NCBI RefSeq assembly: GCF_030409635.1 | Contig: NZ_JAUFQF010000004.1 | Location: 2,886,241 to 2,950,240, forward strand | Length of the DNA: 64,000 bases | DNA from: Vibrio agarivorans | GTDB lineage: Bacteria > Pseudomonadota > Gammaproteobacteria > Enterobacterales > Vibrionaceae | Direction of reading: 5' to 3' | Shown: positions 10,030 through 19,498 of the stretch, piece after piece | Numbering within the stretch: position 1 is the stretch's first letter | Layout: each line of letters begins with the position of its first letter | Position numbers and translations under genes: made by a program | Notes under the pieces: model-generated | Seen by the model: only the letters and a program-made list of their open reading frames with translations | Told to the model about the DNA's origin: nothing | Databases searched by the model: none

Positions 10030-12174
10030 ATGTCCCGTACTATTATGCTTATCCCTACTAGCGCAGGCGTTGGCCTAACAAGCGTTAGCATGGGTGTGCT
10101 TCGTGCAATGGAGCGCAAAGGCGTTAAAGTTTCTTTCTACAAGCCAATCGCTCAACCTCGCAGCGGCGGTGACCAGCCAGATCTAACTTCAACTATCGTT
10201 AGTGCAAACAGCGATATGAAGATCGGCGAACCAATGCAAATGTCTGTTACTGAGAGTCTTATCGGTAATGACAACATGGATGAGCTACTAGAAACCGTTG
10301 TTGAGCGTTACAACCAGATCAATAAAGATGCTGACGTAACCCTTATCGAAGGCCTAGTACCAACTCGTAAGCACCCATTCGCAAACCAGCTTAACGCTGA
10401 AATTGCTGCAACTCTTGGTGCTGAAATTGTTCTAGTTGCGACTCCTGGCAACGACAACCCAGCTCAACTAAAAGAGCGTATCGAAGTAGCATGTTCTAAC
10501 TTCGGTGGTACGAAGAACAAAAACATCTCTGGCGTAATCATCAACAAGCTAAACGCACCAGTTGATGAAGCAGGCCGTACACGCCCAGACCTATCTGAAA
10601 TCTTTGATGAAGCAGATAGCGCGAAGCAAAACGAAATGAAAGTGATGGAAATCTTCAACACTTCTCCAATTCGTGTACTAGGTTGTGTGCCATGGAGCAT
10701 CGATCTAATCGCTACTCGCGCAGTTGATATGGCGAAGCACCTAAATGCTGACATCATCAACGAAGGTGATCTAAACACTCGCCGCATCAAGAGCATCACA
10801 TTCTGTGCACGTTCTCTGCCAAACATGATTGAGCACTTCAAGCCTGGCTCACTTCTTGTTACTTCAGCAGACCGTCCAGACGTTATCGTTGCAGCTTCTC
10901 TAGCAGCAATGAACGGTGTTGATATCGGTGCGGTACTTCTGACTGGCGGTTACGACATCCCAGCAGAAATCGAAGGTCTATGTAAGCCTGCATTTGAGAC
11001 AGGTCTACCTATCTTCAAAGCACAAGGTAACACTTGGCAGACTTCTCTAAACCTACAGAGCTTCTCTATCGAAGTACCTGCAGACGATAAAGAGCGTATC
11101 GAGTTCATCAACGAGCACGTTGCTGGTCACATCGACGGTAACTGGATCGAGTCTATGACTGAGGGTACTCAGAAGTCTCGTCGTCTAAGCCCACCAGCAT
11201 TCCGTTACCAGCTAACTGAGTTTGCTCGTCGCGCTGGTAAGCGTATCGTTCTTCCTGAAGGTGATGAGCCACGTACAGTTAAAGCTGCGGCTATCTGTGC
11301 TGAGCGCGGTATCGCTGAATGTGTACTTCTAGGTAACCCAGAAGAGATCAAACGCGTTGCTGCACAGCAGGGTGTTGAGCTTGGCGCTGGCGTTCAAATC
11401 ATCGATGCTGATGCAGTTCGTGAGAACTACGTAGCTCGTCTAGTTGAACTACGTGCTAAGAAAGGCATGACTGAAGTTGTTGCTCGCGAGAAGCTACAAG
11501 ACTCAGTATTCCTAGGCACAATGATGCTTGAGAACGACGAAGTTGACGGTCTAGTTTCTGGTGCAGTTCACACAACTGCGAACACTATCGTTCCTCCGTT
11601 CCAGATCATCAAGACGGCACCTGATGCGTCTATCGTATCTTCTGTGTTCTTCATGCTGCTACCTGACCAAGTATTGGTTTACGGTGACTGTGCGATCAAC
11701 CCAGATCCAACAGCGGAACAGCTTGCTGAAATCGCTATCCAATCTGCTGACTCTGCAGCAGCATTCGGTATCGACCCACGCGTTGCTATGATCTCTTACT
11801 CTACTGGTGAATCTGGTAAGGGTGCAGACGTAGATAAAGTACGTGAAGCAACGAAACTTGCTCAAGAGAAACGTCCTGATCTCGTGATCGACGGTCCTCT
11901 ACAGTACGATGCAGCTATCATGGAAAATGTTGCCGCTTCTAAAGCGCCTAACTCTCCAGTAGCAGGTAAAGCAACGGTATTCGTATTCCCTGACCTAAAC
12001 ACAGGTAACACGACTTACAAAGCGGTACAGCGTTCAGCAGACCTAGTATCTATCGGTCCAATGCTGCAAGGTATGCGCAAGCCAGTAAACGATCTTTCTC
12101 GTGGCGCGCTAGTAGACGACATCGTTTACACCATCGCTCTAACAGCTATCCAAGCAGACCAAGAAGCGAATTAA
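10030..12174 (+). CDS. pta: Phosphate acetyltransferase (long form)
   Basis: Converts acetyl-CoA and phosphate to acetyl phosphate. At 714 residues this is the long three-domain enterobacterial type: an N-terminal P-loop-like domain (about 1-230, starting [20 protein letters not shown]), a DRTGG domain (about 230-370), and the C-terminal catalytic domain from about 390 ([52 protein letters not shown]). With ackA it forms the acetate overflow and uptake pathway and sets the acetyl phosphate pool. It is closed by a strong terminator at 12195-12227. Confidence 0.98.
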   Translation: MSRTIMLIPTSAGVGLTSVSMGVLRAMERKGVKVSFYKPIAQPRSGGDQPDLTSTIVSANSDMKIGEPMQMSVTESLIGNDNMDELLETVVERYNQINKDADVTLIEGLVPTRKHPFANQLNAEIAATLGAEIVLVATPGNDNPAQLKERIEVACSNFGGTKNKNISGVIINKLNAPVDEAGRTRPDLSEIFDEADSAKQNEMKVMEIFNTSPIRVLGCVPWSIDLIATRAVDMAKHLNADIINEGDLNTRRIKSITFCARSLPNMIEHFKPGSLLVTSADRPDVIVAASLAAMNGVDIGAVLLTGGYDIPAEIEGLCKPAFETGLPIFKAQGNTWQTSLNLQSFSIEVPADDKERIEFINEHVAGHIDGNWIESMTEGTQKSRRLSPPAFRYQLTEFARRAGKRIVLPEGDEPRTVKAAAICAERGIAECVLLGNPEEIKRVAAQQGVELGAGVQIIDADAVRENYVARLVELRAKKGMTEVVAREKLQDSVFLGTMMLENDEVDGLVSGAVHTTANTIVPPFQIIKTAPDASIVSSVFFMLLPDQVLVYGDCAINPDPTAEQLAEIAIQSADSAAAFGIDPRVAMISYSTGESGKGADVDKVREATKLAQEKRPDLVIDGPLQYDAAIMENVAASKAPNSPVAGKATVFVFPDLNTGNTTYKAVQRSADLVSIGPMLQGMRKPVNDLSRGALVDDIVYTIALTAIQADQEAN

Positions 12175-12194
12175 TTCGATTCTTGGTTGTTACC

Positions 12195-12227
12195 AAAACC
12201 TCCGCAAATTGCGGAGGTTTTTTTTCG
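12195..12227 (+). terminator. Terminator after pta
   Basis: Perfect ten-base stem AAACCTCCGC / GCGGAGGTTT with a five-base loop, then eight T residues. Confidence 0.9.
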
Positions 12228-12264
12228 CCTTGAACTGGCCAATATTCCTAGTCAGTCACAAGCT

Positions 12265-13536
12265 CTAGCTCAACCAATAAATAACGCCACCGAACAACAC
12301 ACTTAGCATCATTACCGGCGCAATACGATAGCCAAGCGTTTTATCCCCGATAGCGATGACGAGACCCATTTTTACCAAGGTATTAACTGATGCCGCGATA
12401 AGAATACCGAACACCGCAATATCCATATCGAGTGACAGTGTACTTTGCCGACCTAAGGTCAACGATATCGCATCGACATCTGTCATCCCTGAAACCGCCG
12501 ACAAGATCAAAATACCCGCGCTACCAAACCACTCAGAAAGTGCATGAGAGAGCAGCATAATCATCGCCAACACTACGCCAAAGAACAGAGCCGATTGCAG
12601 CGCTAAGGGGTTGGATTGCTTATTTGTGGGCTCAACCGTGTCGTCTTTACACGTTCGCCAGATCCACCAAGCGGGTAAATACAACATGATCATCATTGTC
12701 AGCACAATCAGGCTTAGCCGAGGGATCAGCTGAGGGTTAATGACTGAAAGAACGACCAACAATCGTGGGAACATGGTGCCACAACTCAGCAATATGCCGC
12801 TCGCCAAGAGTGGACTCATTTGTGGTTGTTCACGGGATAAGTGCGAAAATTGCAGCGTCAAGGCTGTAGATGAACTCAAACCGGCAAACACAGAAGTAAA
12901 TAGAATCCCCCGTTTGGTGCCGCCAATCTTGATAGCAAAATACCCAACAAATGAGATACTCGCGATCAATACCACCATCCACCATATCTCGTAAGGATTC
13001 AGTGCTCCCCATGGGCCGTAGGTTTGATTGGGCAAGAGAGGCAGCAAAACAATGGAGATCAAAAGCAGTCTTAAGGCAGCATCAAGCTCATACTCTTGCA
13101 GCCTTTGCAGTGCTTGATGCAGCTCTTTTTTGTTATCGAGCACCACAGCGGTGATAACGGCAGCAGCTGCGGCTAACACTGCCTCTCCTGACACCGCGAG
13201 GCTACCCAATACAAAGGTGATTATTAGGCTCACGACGCCTGTGATACTAATGTCATCACTTTTCTTTTGCTGAATCACAAACGCAATACAAGCAAGCACC
13301 ACTAAGGCCACAAGAGCAAAACCCAGTAAAGCAGGAGAATAGAGATCAGCCAAGATGGCGATGAGGCCACCGAGCAGGCCTACCAGCGAAAAAGTACGGA
13401 TACCTGCGACACGACTGCCCTCAAGACTATTGCGCATCACCCAGCCGCGTTGAGTGCCGACAATTGCACCCAACAGCAGCGCGATGAACAAATTCCAAAT
13501 AAGATGTTCACCGCTAACAAACTCGTTAATATCCAT
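12265..13536 (-). CDS. MgtC/SapB and DUF4010 domain membrane protein
   Basis: Integral membrane protein with about a dozen hydrophobic helices. The N-terminal part (to about residue 140) carries the MgtC/SapB pattern LFIALLLGAIVGTQRGW and VAGIRTFSLVGLLGGL; the C-terminal part (about 180-420) is a DUF4010 domain (TSVFAGLSSSTALTLQF, SAVSGMTDVDAISLTLG). The frame can be read from a TTG at 13551, but the ATG at 13536 sits behind a GGGGTGGGGT purine stretch and is the better start. The function is not established; relatives are tied loosely to magnesium or membrane physiology. It is convergent with pta and has no operon partner. Confidence 0.85.
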   Translation of the reverse strand: MDINEFVSGEHLIWNLFIALLLGAIVGTQRGWVMRNSLEGSRVAGIRTFSLVGLLGGLIAILADLYSPALLGFALVALVVLACIAFVIQQKKSDDISITGVVSLIITFVLGSLAVSGEAVLAAAAAVITAVVLDNKKELHQALQRLQEYELDAALRLLLISIVLLPLLPNQTYGPWGALNPYEIWWMVVLIASISFVGYFAIKIGGTKRGILFTSVFAGLSSSTALTLQFSHLSREQPQMSPLLASGILLSCGTMFPRLLVVLSVINPQLIPRLSLIVLTMMIMLYLPAWWIWRTCKDDTVEPTNKQSNPLALQSALFFGVVLAMIMLLSHALSEWFGSAGILILSAVSGMTDVDAISLTLGRQSTLSLDMDIAVFGILIAASVNTLVKMGLVIAIGDKTLGYRIAPVMMLSVLFGGVIYWLS

Positions 13537-13678
13537 ACCCCACCCCAACAAAAGATCGGCTATCTATCATTAGTTTATGTAAATGGCGGTGAGATACTGT
13601 GATGGATAGATAATATCTAAGAAAAGAGTGTTATCCTTCGAAGACTAGGCCAGCTCCAAAAACACCGGCCTAGAGGCA

Positions 13679-14293
13679 TTAAGCCATTAAAGACAACAAG
13701 TGTTGCGTTGCAGCTTTTGGCTCATCGGCATGACAAATGGCAGACACCAAAGCGAGTCCATGCACGCCTGTTGCAGATAGCTGCGGAATATTGGCTTCAT
13801 TAATACCGCCGATCGCAACGATGGGTAACGATGTCTTTCTTAACGCTCGCTCCAAGCCATCCAAACCCCAATGCTTTTTGGTATTGGTTTTAGTGGGCGT
13901 GGCAAAAATTGCGCTAAGGCCGATATAGTCGATCGGTAAGGAATCTGCTTGCTCAAGTTGCTGCTCTGTCTCAATAGACAAACCCAAGATCTTCTCTTTA
14001 CCGATAAGTTGTCTTGCGAGGGTTGCAGGCATATCCGACTGACCAAGGTGAACGCCATCGGCATCAACCGCTAACGCCACATCTACCCTGTCATTGATGA
14101 TCAAAGCCACACCTGTCCCTGAAAGAACCTCTTTCACCGCCTGAGCACGCTCGATAAACGCCCTGACATCACCATGTTTTTCCCGCACTTGTACCATGGT
14201 AACGCCACCCGCTACCGCCTCTTGCACCACACGAGTCAAGGTCGAAAGATCTTGCTGATCATCCGTCACCAGATACAGTTTATATGGGTTCAT
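13679..14293 (-). CDS. thiE: Thiamine-phosphate synthase
   Basis: Joins hydroxymethylpyrimidine pyrophosphate with thiazole phosphate to make thiamine monophosphate. The protein, about 204 residues starting MNPYKLYLVTDDQQ, shows the TIM-barrel signatures GGVTMVQVREKH, ALIINDRVDVALAVDADGVH, LGLSIET and PIVAIGGINEANI. The frame extends back to 14380 over the end of thiM, but the ATG at 14293 has AGAAAG eight bases upstream and matches the family N-terminus. It is the last gene of the TPP-regulated operon, about 64 bp after thiM. A GC-rich hairpin at 13644-13673 follows but lacks a U run. Confidence 0.95.
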   Translation of the reverse strand: MNPYKLYLVTDDQQDLSTLTRVVQEAVAGGVTMVQVREKHGDVRAFIERAQAVKEVLSGTGVALIINDRVDVALAVDADGVHLGQSDMPATLARQLIGKEKILGLSIETEQQLEQADSLPIDYIGLSAIFATPTKTNTKKHWGLDGLERALRKTSLPIVAIGGINEANIPQLSATGVHGLALVSAICHADEPKAATQHLLSLMA

Positions 14294-14357
14294 AATCGAC
14301 TTTCTCATATCGCTCTGCTTACACTGAAAACACACAGCGCAAGCAGAGCCTAGTGGT

Positions 14358-15143
14358 TTAGCTAAGTTTAAGACGCTCACTCAAGCGCTGTTCATCAAGC
14401 TGATACAACTCATCAAGCAAATTAAGCTGCAGGCTGCCCGGGCCACGTGACTGCTGGGCAGCGATTTCGCCCGCAACACCCAACACAGCCGCCGCAGCAA
14501 GGCCGGTATGATCACCGACTGCGGCAAACGCACCCGTTAAGGCTGTAAGAGTACAACCCATTCCGGTTACATATGGCATCATCGCATCACCATTGTCCAG
14601 TTTAACCACCGAATCCTGAGTGACAACGTAATCTGTTGCTCCTGAAATCACAACGCTAGCGCCATACTCTGCCACTAAGAACTTGGCCGCATCTAGTGCA
14701 GTGTCACTGCTGTCTAGTGCATCTACACCTTTGCTCTGTGCTTGTTCGCCCGCAAACGCAATGATTTCTGAAGCATTAGCACGAATAATCAGCTGATTCG
14801 CCAGCTTTGCGATCTCACGTGAGGTTTGCGTGCGCAACTGACTGGCACCACAGCCCACAGGGTCAAGCACAACAATCTTATTGTTTGCGTTCGCCTGCTC
14901 TACGGCATAAGTCATGCGCGGTGTCCATACACTGTCAAGCGTACCGATGTTGATCACCAAAGCCCCTGCGAACGACATCATTTCCGCCAGCTCTTGCTGT
15001 GAGTGTGCCATGATCGGTGACGCTCCAATCGCCAGCAAAGCGTTAGCGGTATTATTCATCACAACGTAATTAGTGATGTTCACTACCAGCGGTTTTTGCT
15101 CACGCACAGCGCTAAGCGCTTGGATAATCTGTTCTTTGTGCAT
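14358..15143 (-). CDS. thiM: Hydroxyethylthiazole kinase
   Basis: Phosphorylates the thiazole moiety (4-methyl-5-hydroxyethylthiazole) for salvage. The 261 residues show the ThiM ribokinase-like fold: [24 protein letters not shown] at the N-terminus (substrate pocket), [11 protein letters not shown] in the middle, and [18 protein letters not shown] near residue 190 with the catalytic Cys of the GxGC motif. It starts 10 bp after tenA ends and feeds thiE. Confidence 0.96.
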   Translation of the reverse strand: MHKEQIIQALSAVREQKPLVVNITNYVVMNNTANALLAIGASPIMAHSQQELAEMMSFAGALVINIGTLDSVWTPRMTYAVEQANANNKIVVLDPVGCGASQLRTQTSREIAKLANQLIIRANASEIIAFAGEQAQSKGVDALDSSDTALDAAKFLVAEYGASVVISGATDYVVTQDSVVKLDNGDAMMPYVTGMGCTLTALTGAFAAVGDHTGLAAAAVLGVAGEIAAQQSRGPGSLQLNLLDELYQLDEQRLSERLKLS

Positions 15144-15153
15144 TGTATTTCCT

Positions 15154-15825
15154 CTAAGCCTTTAGGGCATCCAGTCCTTGCTGCCAAAACGCCACTTCCA
15201 TACGTGTCGCCGTTCTAAAAATATGGACCAAATTCTGACCACGTTGACTATTGATGTCGATTTCTGCCAGCAAACCGTTGAAGTACTCTTCACCTGCAGC
15301 CACACCCGTTTGGAATTCATCACCGCCATAGAGCTGAATCCAACTCGCGTAGGGGTTTCCATCAATAACCGTGCTTTCATCTTCACACAGCATCTTACCA
15401 ATCACTGCATAACCAATAGAGCAAGGCGCAAGTGCCGCATACAAGTCCACCAGATCACCCGCCATGCCTGCGTCTAACACATAACGCGTGTAGGCAACGG
15501 TACCGAAATCTTCAGGTTCGTTTTCCAGATCGATTTCGCTCAGTCCCCACTGTTCACAGTAAGTCACATGGTGAGCAATCTCGGAATCCAATAAAGCATG
15601 AACACTTGGCAGGGCGCGACGCATATCAGCCAGCGTTTGCGCTTTGTACATCGCCAAGGCATACGCTCGCGCGTATTGCTTTAGGAATAAGAAATCTTGC
15701 TTTAAATAGTGAAGAAAACAGGGCTGTGCAAGCGTGCCCGCTGCCAACTGACGAACAAAGGCATGTTCAGTGTAAGCTTGCCAGTCATCACGGCACGCCT
15801 CTATCAAATCTTGAACTTTCATCAT
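15154..15825 (-). CDS. tenA: Aminopyrimidine aminohydrolase / thiaminase II TenA
   Basis: TenA hydrolyses aminopyrimidine breakdown products of thiamine to hydroxymethylpyrimidine for salvage. The 223-residue all-helical protein has the conserved N-terminal [12 protein letters not shown], the [19 protein letters not shown] helix, and the catalytic Cys in [13 protein letters not shown] near residue 135. The C-terminal Glu region ([11 protein letters not shown]) is also present. The start could be either of two adjacent ATGs (15825 or 15822). It lies between the substrate-binding protein gene and thiM, within the operon, which supports a role in pyrimidine salvage. Confidence 0.94.
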   Translation of the reverse strand: MMKVQDLIEACRDDWQAYTEHAFVRQLAAGTLAQPCFLHYLKQDFLFLKQYARAYALAMYKAQTLADMRRALPSVHALLDSEIAHHVTYCEQWGLSEIDLENEPEDFGTVAYTRYVLDAGMAGDLVDLYAALAPCSIGYAVIGKMLCEDESTVIDGNPYASWIQLYGGDEFQTGVAAGEEYFNGLLAEIDINSQRGQNLVHIFRTATRMEVAFWQQGLDALKA

Positions 15826-15831
15826 GACCTC

Positions 15832-16782
15832 TTAATCAAAACTTGGAACGTAAGTCGCCGCTTTCGGCAGGGATTTTATGATGCCCTTGTTGTACATAAA
15901 CTCTGCATAATCATCGTAGCGCTTCAAATCAACCGCAGAAGGGCGCAGAGCAAATCGAGTCAAAGTGTCATTCCATGCACGCGCATTCAGCTCATTGTCT
16001 AGCGTGTCCGGTGAATAAGCGACAAACTCATTCCAAGACGCTTCTGGGTGATTAACAATATAGGTAGTTGCTTGCTCTAGTGCTTTAGCAAATGCCTTGA
16101 GCGCTTCTTTATCATGCTTGTTCGCATTCGCAACAAACACCAACTCATCATAGGTTGGTACGCCATGCTCTTCTGGGAAGAACGCTTTCGCTTTAAAGCC
16201 TTCTAACGCGAGTTGATTGGTTTCAAAGTTGCGTAGACCACCCCAAATCGCATCCACTTGACCGGAGGCCAGAGACGAAGAGAGTGCCCAACCTACGTTA
16301 ATCGTTTCGACATCAGATAGCGTTAAGCCCTCTTTGCCGAGCATAGTGCCAATGGTGGCTTCCTCATTGCCAGAAATCGCAATACCAATCTTTTTGCCTT
16401 TCAGATCGGCGAGAGAATCATTTTTACCATTATCCAACACCATTAACGTGTTTAGTGGTGTGGCAATCAAAGTCGCTGCGCGGATCAAAGGTAAACCTGC
16501 TGCCACATCGGTGGTTAGGCTTGGCTGATAAGAGACGGCTAAATCAACTCGACCTGCGGCCACCAATTTTGCTGGTGTGCTTGGATCGGCTGGCTCTTGA
16601 ATCGCAATCTCTAAACCTTGCTCTTTGAAGTAACCACGCTCATGCGCAATTACGATTGGGCCATGGTTTGGATTGACGAACCAATCCAACATCAAGGTCA
16701 TTTTCTTTTCAGCAGCAGCCACATTGAGTGAAAAGGTGGTGGCTATCACTGCAGCGGCGGTAAGAAATGAAGTCTTTTTCAT
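15832..16782 (-). CDS. thiY: ABC transporter substrate-binding protein, NMT1/THI5-like (thiamine precursor)
   Basis: Periplasmic binding protein for an imported pyrimidine precursor. The mature protein starts after a signal peptide, MKKTSFLTAAAVIATTF, ending near AAA/EKK. The NMT1/THI5 fold is shown by KMTLMLDWFVNPNHGPIVIA and GYFKEQGLEIAIQEP near the N-terminus and by AAGRVDLAVSYQPSL. The frame is open back to 16833, but the ATG at 16782 has AAAGGAAA upstream and begins the signal peptide. The thi operon, with tenA next door, suggests formylaminopyrimidine or HMP as ligand (ThiY-like); the exact ligand is inferred. Confidence 0.88.
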   Translation of the reverse strand: MKKTSFLTAAAVIATTFSLNVAAAEKKMTLMLDWFVNPNHGPIVIAHERGYFKEQGLEIAIQEPADPSTPAKLVAAGRVDLAVSYQPSLTTDVAAGLPLIRAATLIATPLNTLMVLDNGKNDSLADLKGKKIGIAISGNEEATIGTMLGKEGLTLSDVETINVGWALSSSLASGQVDAIWGGLRNFETNQLALEGFKAKAFFPEEHGVPTYDELVFVANANKHDKEALKAFAKALEQATTYIVNHPEASWNEFVAYSPDTLDNELNARAWNDTLTRFALRPSAVDLKRYDDYAEFMYNKGIIKSLPKAATYVPSFD

Positions 16783-16808
16783 CTGTATTTCCTTTGAAGG
16801 TGATATCC

Positions 16809-17609
16809 CTACTGGTTTTCCCAGGGAATCCATTTTTTTAGTAATTTATCGGTAATGAAGTAAAGCGATATCGAGAGTAGCGCGAGTATAAACAGAGCAG
16901 CGAACATCTCATCAATGATCATCCGCGCATTGGCTTGCAACATCAGATAGCCAAGCCCTGCACTTGAACCTACCCATTCTCCTACTACGGCACCAATGGG
17001 TGCGACAACAACCGCAACACGAATACCGGATGCTAATGTAGGCAGTGCGGCGCGTAGTTGGATATGACGTAAACATTGCCACTTAGTCGCGCCCATGGTT
17101 TGAGCTAGATCGAGGTAGCCTCGTGGGGTATTTCGTAAACCGTCATAGCAGCACGTCGTGACTGGGAAGAAGATAATGATGGCAGCCATAACGACTTTTG
17201 AGGCAATACCATAGCCGAGCCACAGCATTAATATCGGCGCAATAGCAAACACAGGAATGGCCTGGCTCGCGATCAAAATCGGCAACAACCAACGCTTTAG
17301 CGGCTCAAACATCAACATTTGTAACGCGAACAGTAGCCCCATGCTCAAACCCAGCATCAGCCCCAATAAAATCTCCTGTGCCGTCACCCACGAGTGCCCC
17401 AAAAGCACATCATAGCGAGCAATGAGCCTATCCATAACATCAAGCGGAGCGGGCAATATAAAGCTTGGCAGCTCAAACACCACAACCACAGCTTGCCAAA
17501 TCGCTAAGATGATCAAGGTGGTGATACATAATCGAATAACCGGGTGGTCAAGACGTTCTCGCACTGCTGTTTGAGAAACCAGTTGGTTGTACTGTGTGGT
17601 GTCAGTCAT
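16809..17609 (-). CDS. thiX: ABC transporter permease (thiamine precursor uptake)
   Basis: Inner-membrane permease of about 266 residues with six hydrophobic segments and the binding-protein-dependent permease loop (LAQTMGATKWQCLRHIQLRAALP near residue 185), which docks on the ATPase. The ATG at 17609 overlaps the stop of the ATPase gene in an ATGACTGA arrangement, which indicates translational coupling. Together with the neighbouring ATPase and NMT1-like binding protein it forms a complete importer in the TPP-regulated operon. Confidence 0.88.
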   Translation of the reverse strand: MTDTTQYNQLVSQTAVRERLDHPVIRLCITTLIILAIWQAVVVVFELPSFILPAPLDVMDRLIARYDVLLGHSWVTAQEILLGLMLGLSMGLLFALQMLMFEPLKRWLLPILIASQAIPVFAIAPILMLWLGYGIASKVVMAAIIIFFPVTTCCYDGLRNTPRGYLDLAQTMGATKWQCLRHIQLRAALPTLASGIRVAVVVAPIGAVVGEWVGSSAGLGYLMLQANARMIIDEMFAALFILALLSISLYFITDKLLKKWIPWENQ

Positions 17610-18366
17610 AATCTCGCTCCAACTGATCCAAAATAGACTGCTGTATTTGGGCACACTCAGTATCCAATTGACGTGGCGTTTGCGTCGCAGGAACCGCTAA
17701 TTTTAGCGCGCTAGCGGGACTGCCTTGCAACACATACAGCTCATTCGCCAATCTCACAGCCTCTTGTGGATCATGGGTTATCAGCACGACTGTTTTGCCT
17801 TGCAATAGTTGAGCAGATAAGTTTTGTAGTTTGTAGCGAGTGACGGCATCTAAAGCGGAAAAGGGCTCATCCATCAACACTAGTGGCTTATCTTGCATCA
17901 ATGTTCTAGCAAGAGCGACACGCTGGCGCATCCCTCCTGATAACTGACTTGGCATCGCTTGTGAATATTGCGCCAAGCCCACTTTTTCCAGCAATTGTAT
18001 CGCAGCCTCACGACTTTGAGTGACTGTTACCTCCTTATGGCGATCAGAAAAACGTTGGCTTAGGCATACATTGTCGAGCACGCTTAACCAAGGCATCAGC
18101 AGATCTTGTTGAGCCATATAAGCGATACGATGCTCAAGGCCATGCCCATCACTCACTTGCAGCTTACCTGACACTGCGACCTTGTCCGATAACAAGCCCG
18201 CCAGATAACGAAGGAGTGTTGTTTTTCCGCAACCACTACGCCCTAGCAGCACCGTCCATTGGCCGGCGGTAATATTCAGCGTCAACTGCTCTAACGTGGC
18301 GGCATCAGCATCAAGGTACTGCAGGCGCAATCTCTCGAGACCGACACCTATAGCATTAGCGGACAT
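17602..18366 (-). CDS. thiZ: ABC transporter ATP-binding protein (thiamine precursor uptake)
   Basis: Cytosolic ATPase of the importer. It has Walker A LLGRSGCGKTTLL near residue 40, Q-loop AYMAQQDLLMPW, signature PSQLSGGMRQRVALARTL, Walker B PLVLMDEPFSALD and the H-loop ITHDPQEAV, so all nucleotide-binding motifs are intact. Two starts are possible: ATG at 18372 or ATG at 18366. The latter has AAGG eight bases upstream and is preferred. Either start overlaps the end of thiD, so the two genes are probably coupled. A C-terminal tail of about 35 residues follows the core domain. Confidence 0.9.
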   Translation of the reverse strand: MSANAIGVGLERLRLQYLDADAATLEQLTLNITAGQWTVLLGRSGCGKTTLLRYLAGLLSDKVAVSGKLQVSDGHGLEHRIAYMAQQDLLMPWLSVLDNVCLSQRFSDRHKEVTVTQSREAAIQLLEKVGLAQYSQAMPSQLSGGMRQRVALARTLMQDKPLVLMDEPFSALDAVTRYKLQNLSAQLLQGKTVVLITHDPQEAVRLANELYVLQGSPASALKLAVPATQTPRQLDTECAQIQQSILDQLERDYD

Positions 18367-19189
18367 CCGCATGACCTTGATAGAAATGATTCACTGGGCC
18401 ATGACCTTGACCGACATTTAACTCATCAGCATGTACGATGGCTTGCGAGATATAACTTTTTCCTAGTTTGACCGCCGCTGTTAAGTCATTACCCTGCGCA
18501 AGATAAGAAGCAATGGCAGACGACAGTGTGCAACCTGTGCCATGCGTGTTACGGGTAGGGAAACGTTTTGCGCTGATCAGCTCGTCACTCTCTTGAGTGA
18601 TCAACAGATCGTTACTGTTTTCATCTTTCTCTAAATGACCACCTTTCAGCAGAACAGCCTTAGCGCTAAGCGAACGAAGCTGCGCTTTCATCGCCCCCAT
18701 CTCTGCTTGGGTTTGCGGAACCGATGTACCGATTAAAGCTGCGCCTTCAGGAAGGTTAGGTGTAATGATATCAGCAAGAGGAAGTAGCTCTTGTTTCAAG
18801 GTGCTGATGGCGGATTGCTCAAGCAATAAGTCGCCGCTTGTCGCGACCATCACAGGGTCAACCACTAAAAAGCGAGGTTGATACTGTCTAATTTTGTTGG
18901 CCACGACCTTGATAATATTGCTATCGGCCAACATACCCACTTTTACCGCAACGATGTTTAAGTCCGTGAATACCGCATCAAGTTGGCTTTCAACATGCTC
19001 CAATGGGATGGGCAAAATAGCAGAAACGCCCTGGGTGTTTTGCGAGGTAATTGCTGTGATCACCGAACAAGCATAACTACCTGTGGCAGAGATGGCTTTG
19101 ATATCGGCTTGAATGCCTGCACCACCGCCGCTATCCGACCCTGCAATGGTAAGTACAATGGGAGTTTGAGAAGTGTTTACGTGCGTCAT
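18356..19189 (-). CDS. thiD: Hydroxymethylpyrimidine / phosphomethylpyrimidine kinase
   Basis: Phosphorylates HMP and then HMP phosphate to the pyrophosphate used by ThiE. It has 277 residues with ribokinase-fold motifs: VLTIAGSDSGGGAGIQADIK near the N-terminus, DPVMVATSGDLLL, ITPNLPEGAAL, and the anion hole/catalytic FPTRNTHGTGCTLSSAIAS near residue 210. The start ATG has AGGAG just upstream. It is the first gene of the minus-strand thi operon, preceded by about 100 bp of leader and then the TPP riboswitch. Confidence 0.96.
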   Translation of the reverse strand: MTHVNTSQTPIVLTIAGSDSGGGAGIQADIKAISATGSYACSVITAITSQNTQGVSAILPIPLEHVESQLDAVFTDLNIVAVKVGMLADSNIIKVVANKIRQYQPRFLVVDPVMVATSGDLLLEQSAISTLKQELLPLADIITPNLPEGAALIGTSVPQTQAEMGAMKAQLRSLSAKAVLLKGGHLEKDENSNDLLITQESDELISAKRFPTRNTHGTGCTLSSAIASYLAQGNDLTAAVKLGKSYISQAIVHADELNVGQGHGPVNHFYQGHADVR

Positions 19190-19230
19190 GATCGCTCCTA
19201 ATGCGTGACGCAGAGGAACGGGCTTTAGTT

Positions 19231-19248
19231 GAGGCTAACATAGCCCTC
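19231..19248 (-). promoter_or_regulatory. Hairpin in thiD leader downstream of TPP riboswitch
   Basis: Inverted repeat GAGGCTA / TAGCCCTC between the TPP aptamer and thiD. No U run follows, so control is more likely at translation than by intrinsic termination. It may form part of the expression platform; this is inference. Confidence 0.35.
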
Positions 19249-19289
19249 ATCAAGTTGACTGCCACTGTTTGACAGCCTTGCTAAAGCGC

Positions 19290-19372
19290 GATAGTTCCCT
19301 ACGTCAGTGCTAACTGAATCAGGTTCAACGGGTCTCGAAATTCGATCTCAGCCATAAACTGGCCCCCCGACT
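19290..19372 (-). ncRNA. TPP (THI-box) riboswitch
   Basis: Read on the minus strand, this segment has the THI-box core in order: GGGGGGCC near the 5' end, GGCTGAGATC, GAGACCCGTTGAACCTGAT, CAGTTAGCACTGACG and a closing GTAGGGAACT. The near-universal CUGAGA and ACCYUUGAACCUGAU blocks are both present. It sits directly upstream of thiD, about 100 bp before the start, and is expected to shut down the whole thi operon when thiamine pyrophosphate is plentiful. Confidence 0.95.
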
Positions 19373-19381
19373 ATTGGCGTT

Positions 19382-19410
19382 ATGATAGCAGTGAAATATC
19401 GTGCGATGCA
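19382..19410 (-). promoter_or_regulatory. Candidate promoter of the thi operon
   Basis: On the minus strand a TATCAT -10 element (19382-19387) lies just before the riboswitch. Seventeen bases upstream is TGCATC, a poor -35. Position favours a start right at the aptamer, but the -35 match is weak. Confidence 0.35.
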
Positions 19411-19498
19411 CCTGTTTTTAACGCTTATTGATTGTCTTTGAGAACTCAGTGAGCTTATTCCACTTCCTGTTAAGCTCCAGTCCCCGAGAAACTTTTCA

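Noticed and set aside
13644..13673. Terminator after thiE
   Set aside because: The stem CTAGGCC/GGCCTAG is good, but no U run follows on the minus strand, so I do not call it a terminator.
15178..16002. Plus-strand frames over tenA and the binding-protein gene
   Set aside because: They are antisense shadows without ribosome binding sites or family patterns.
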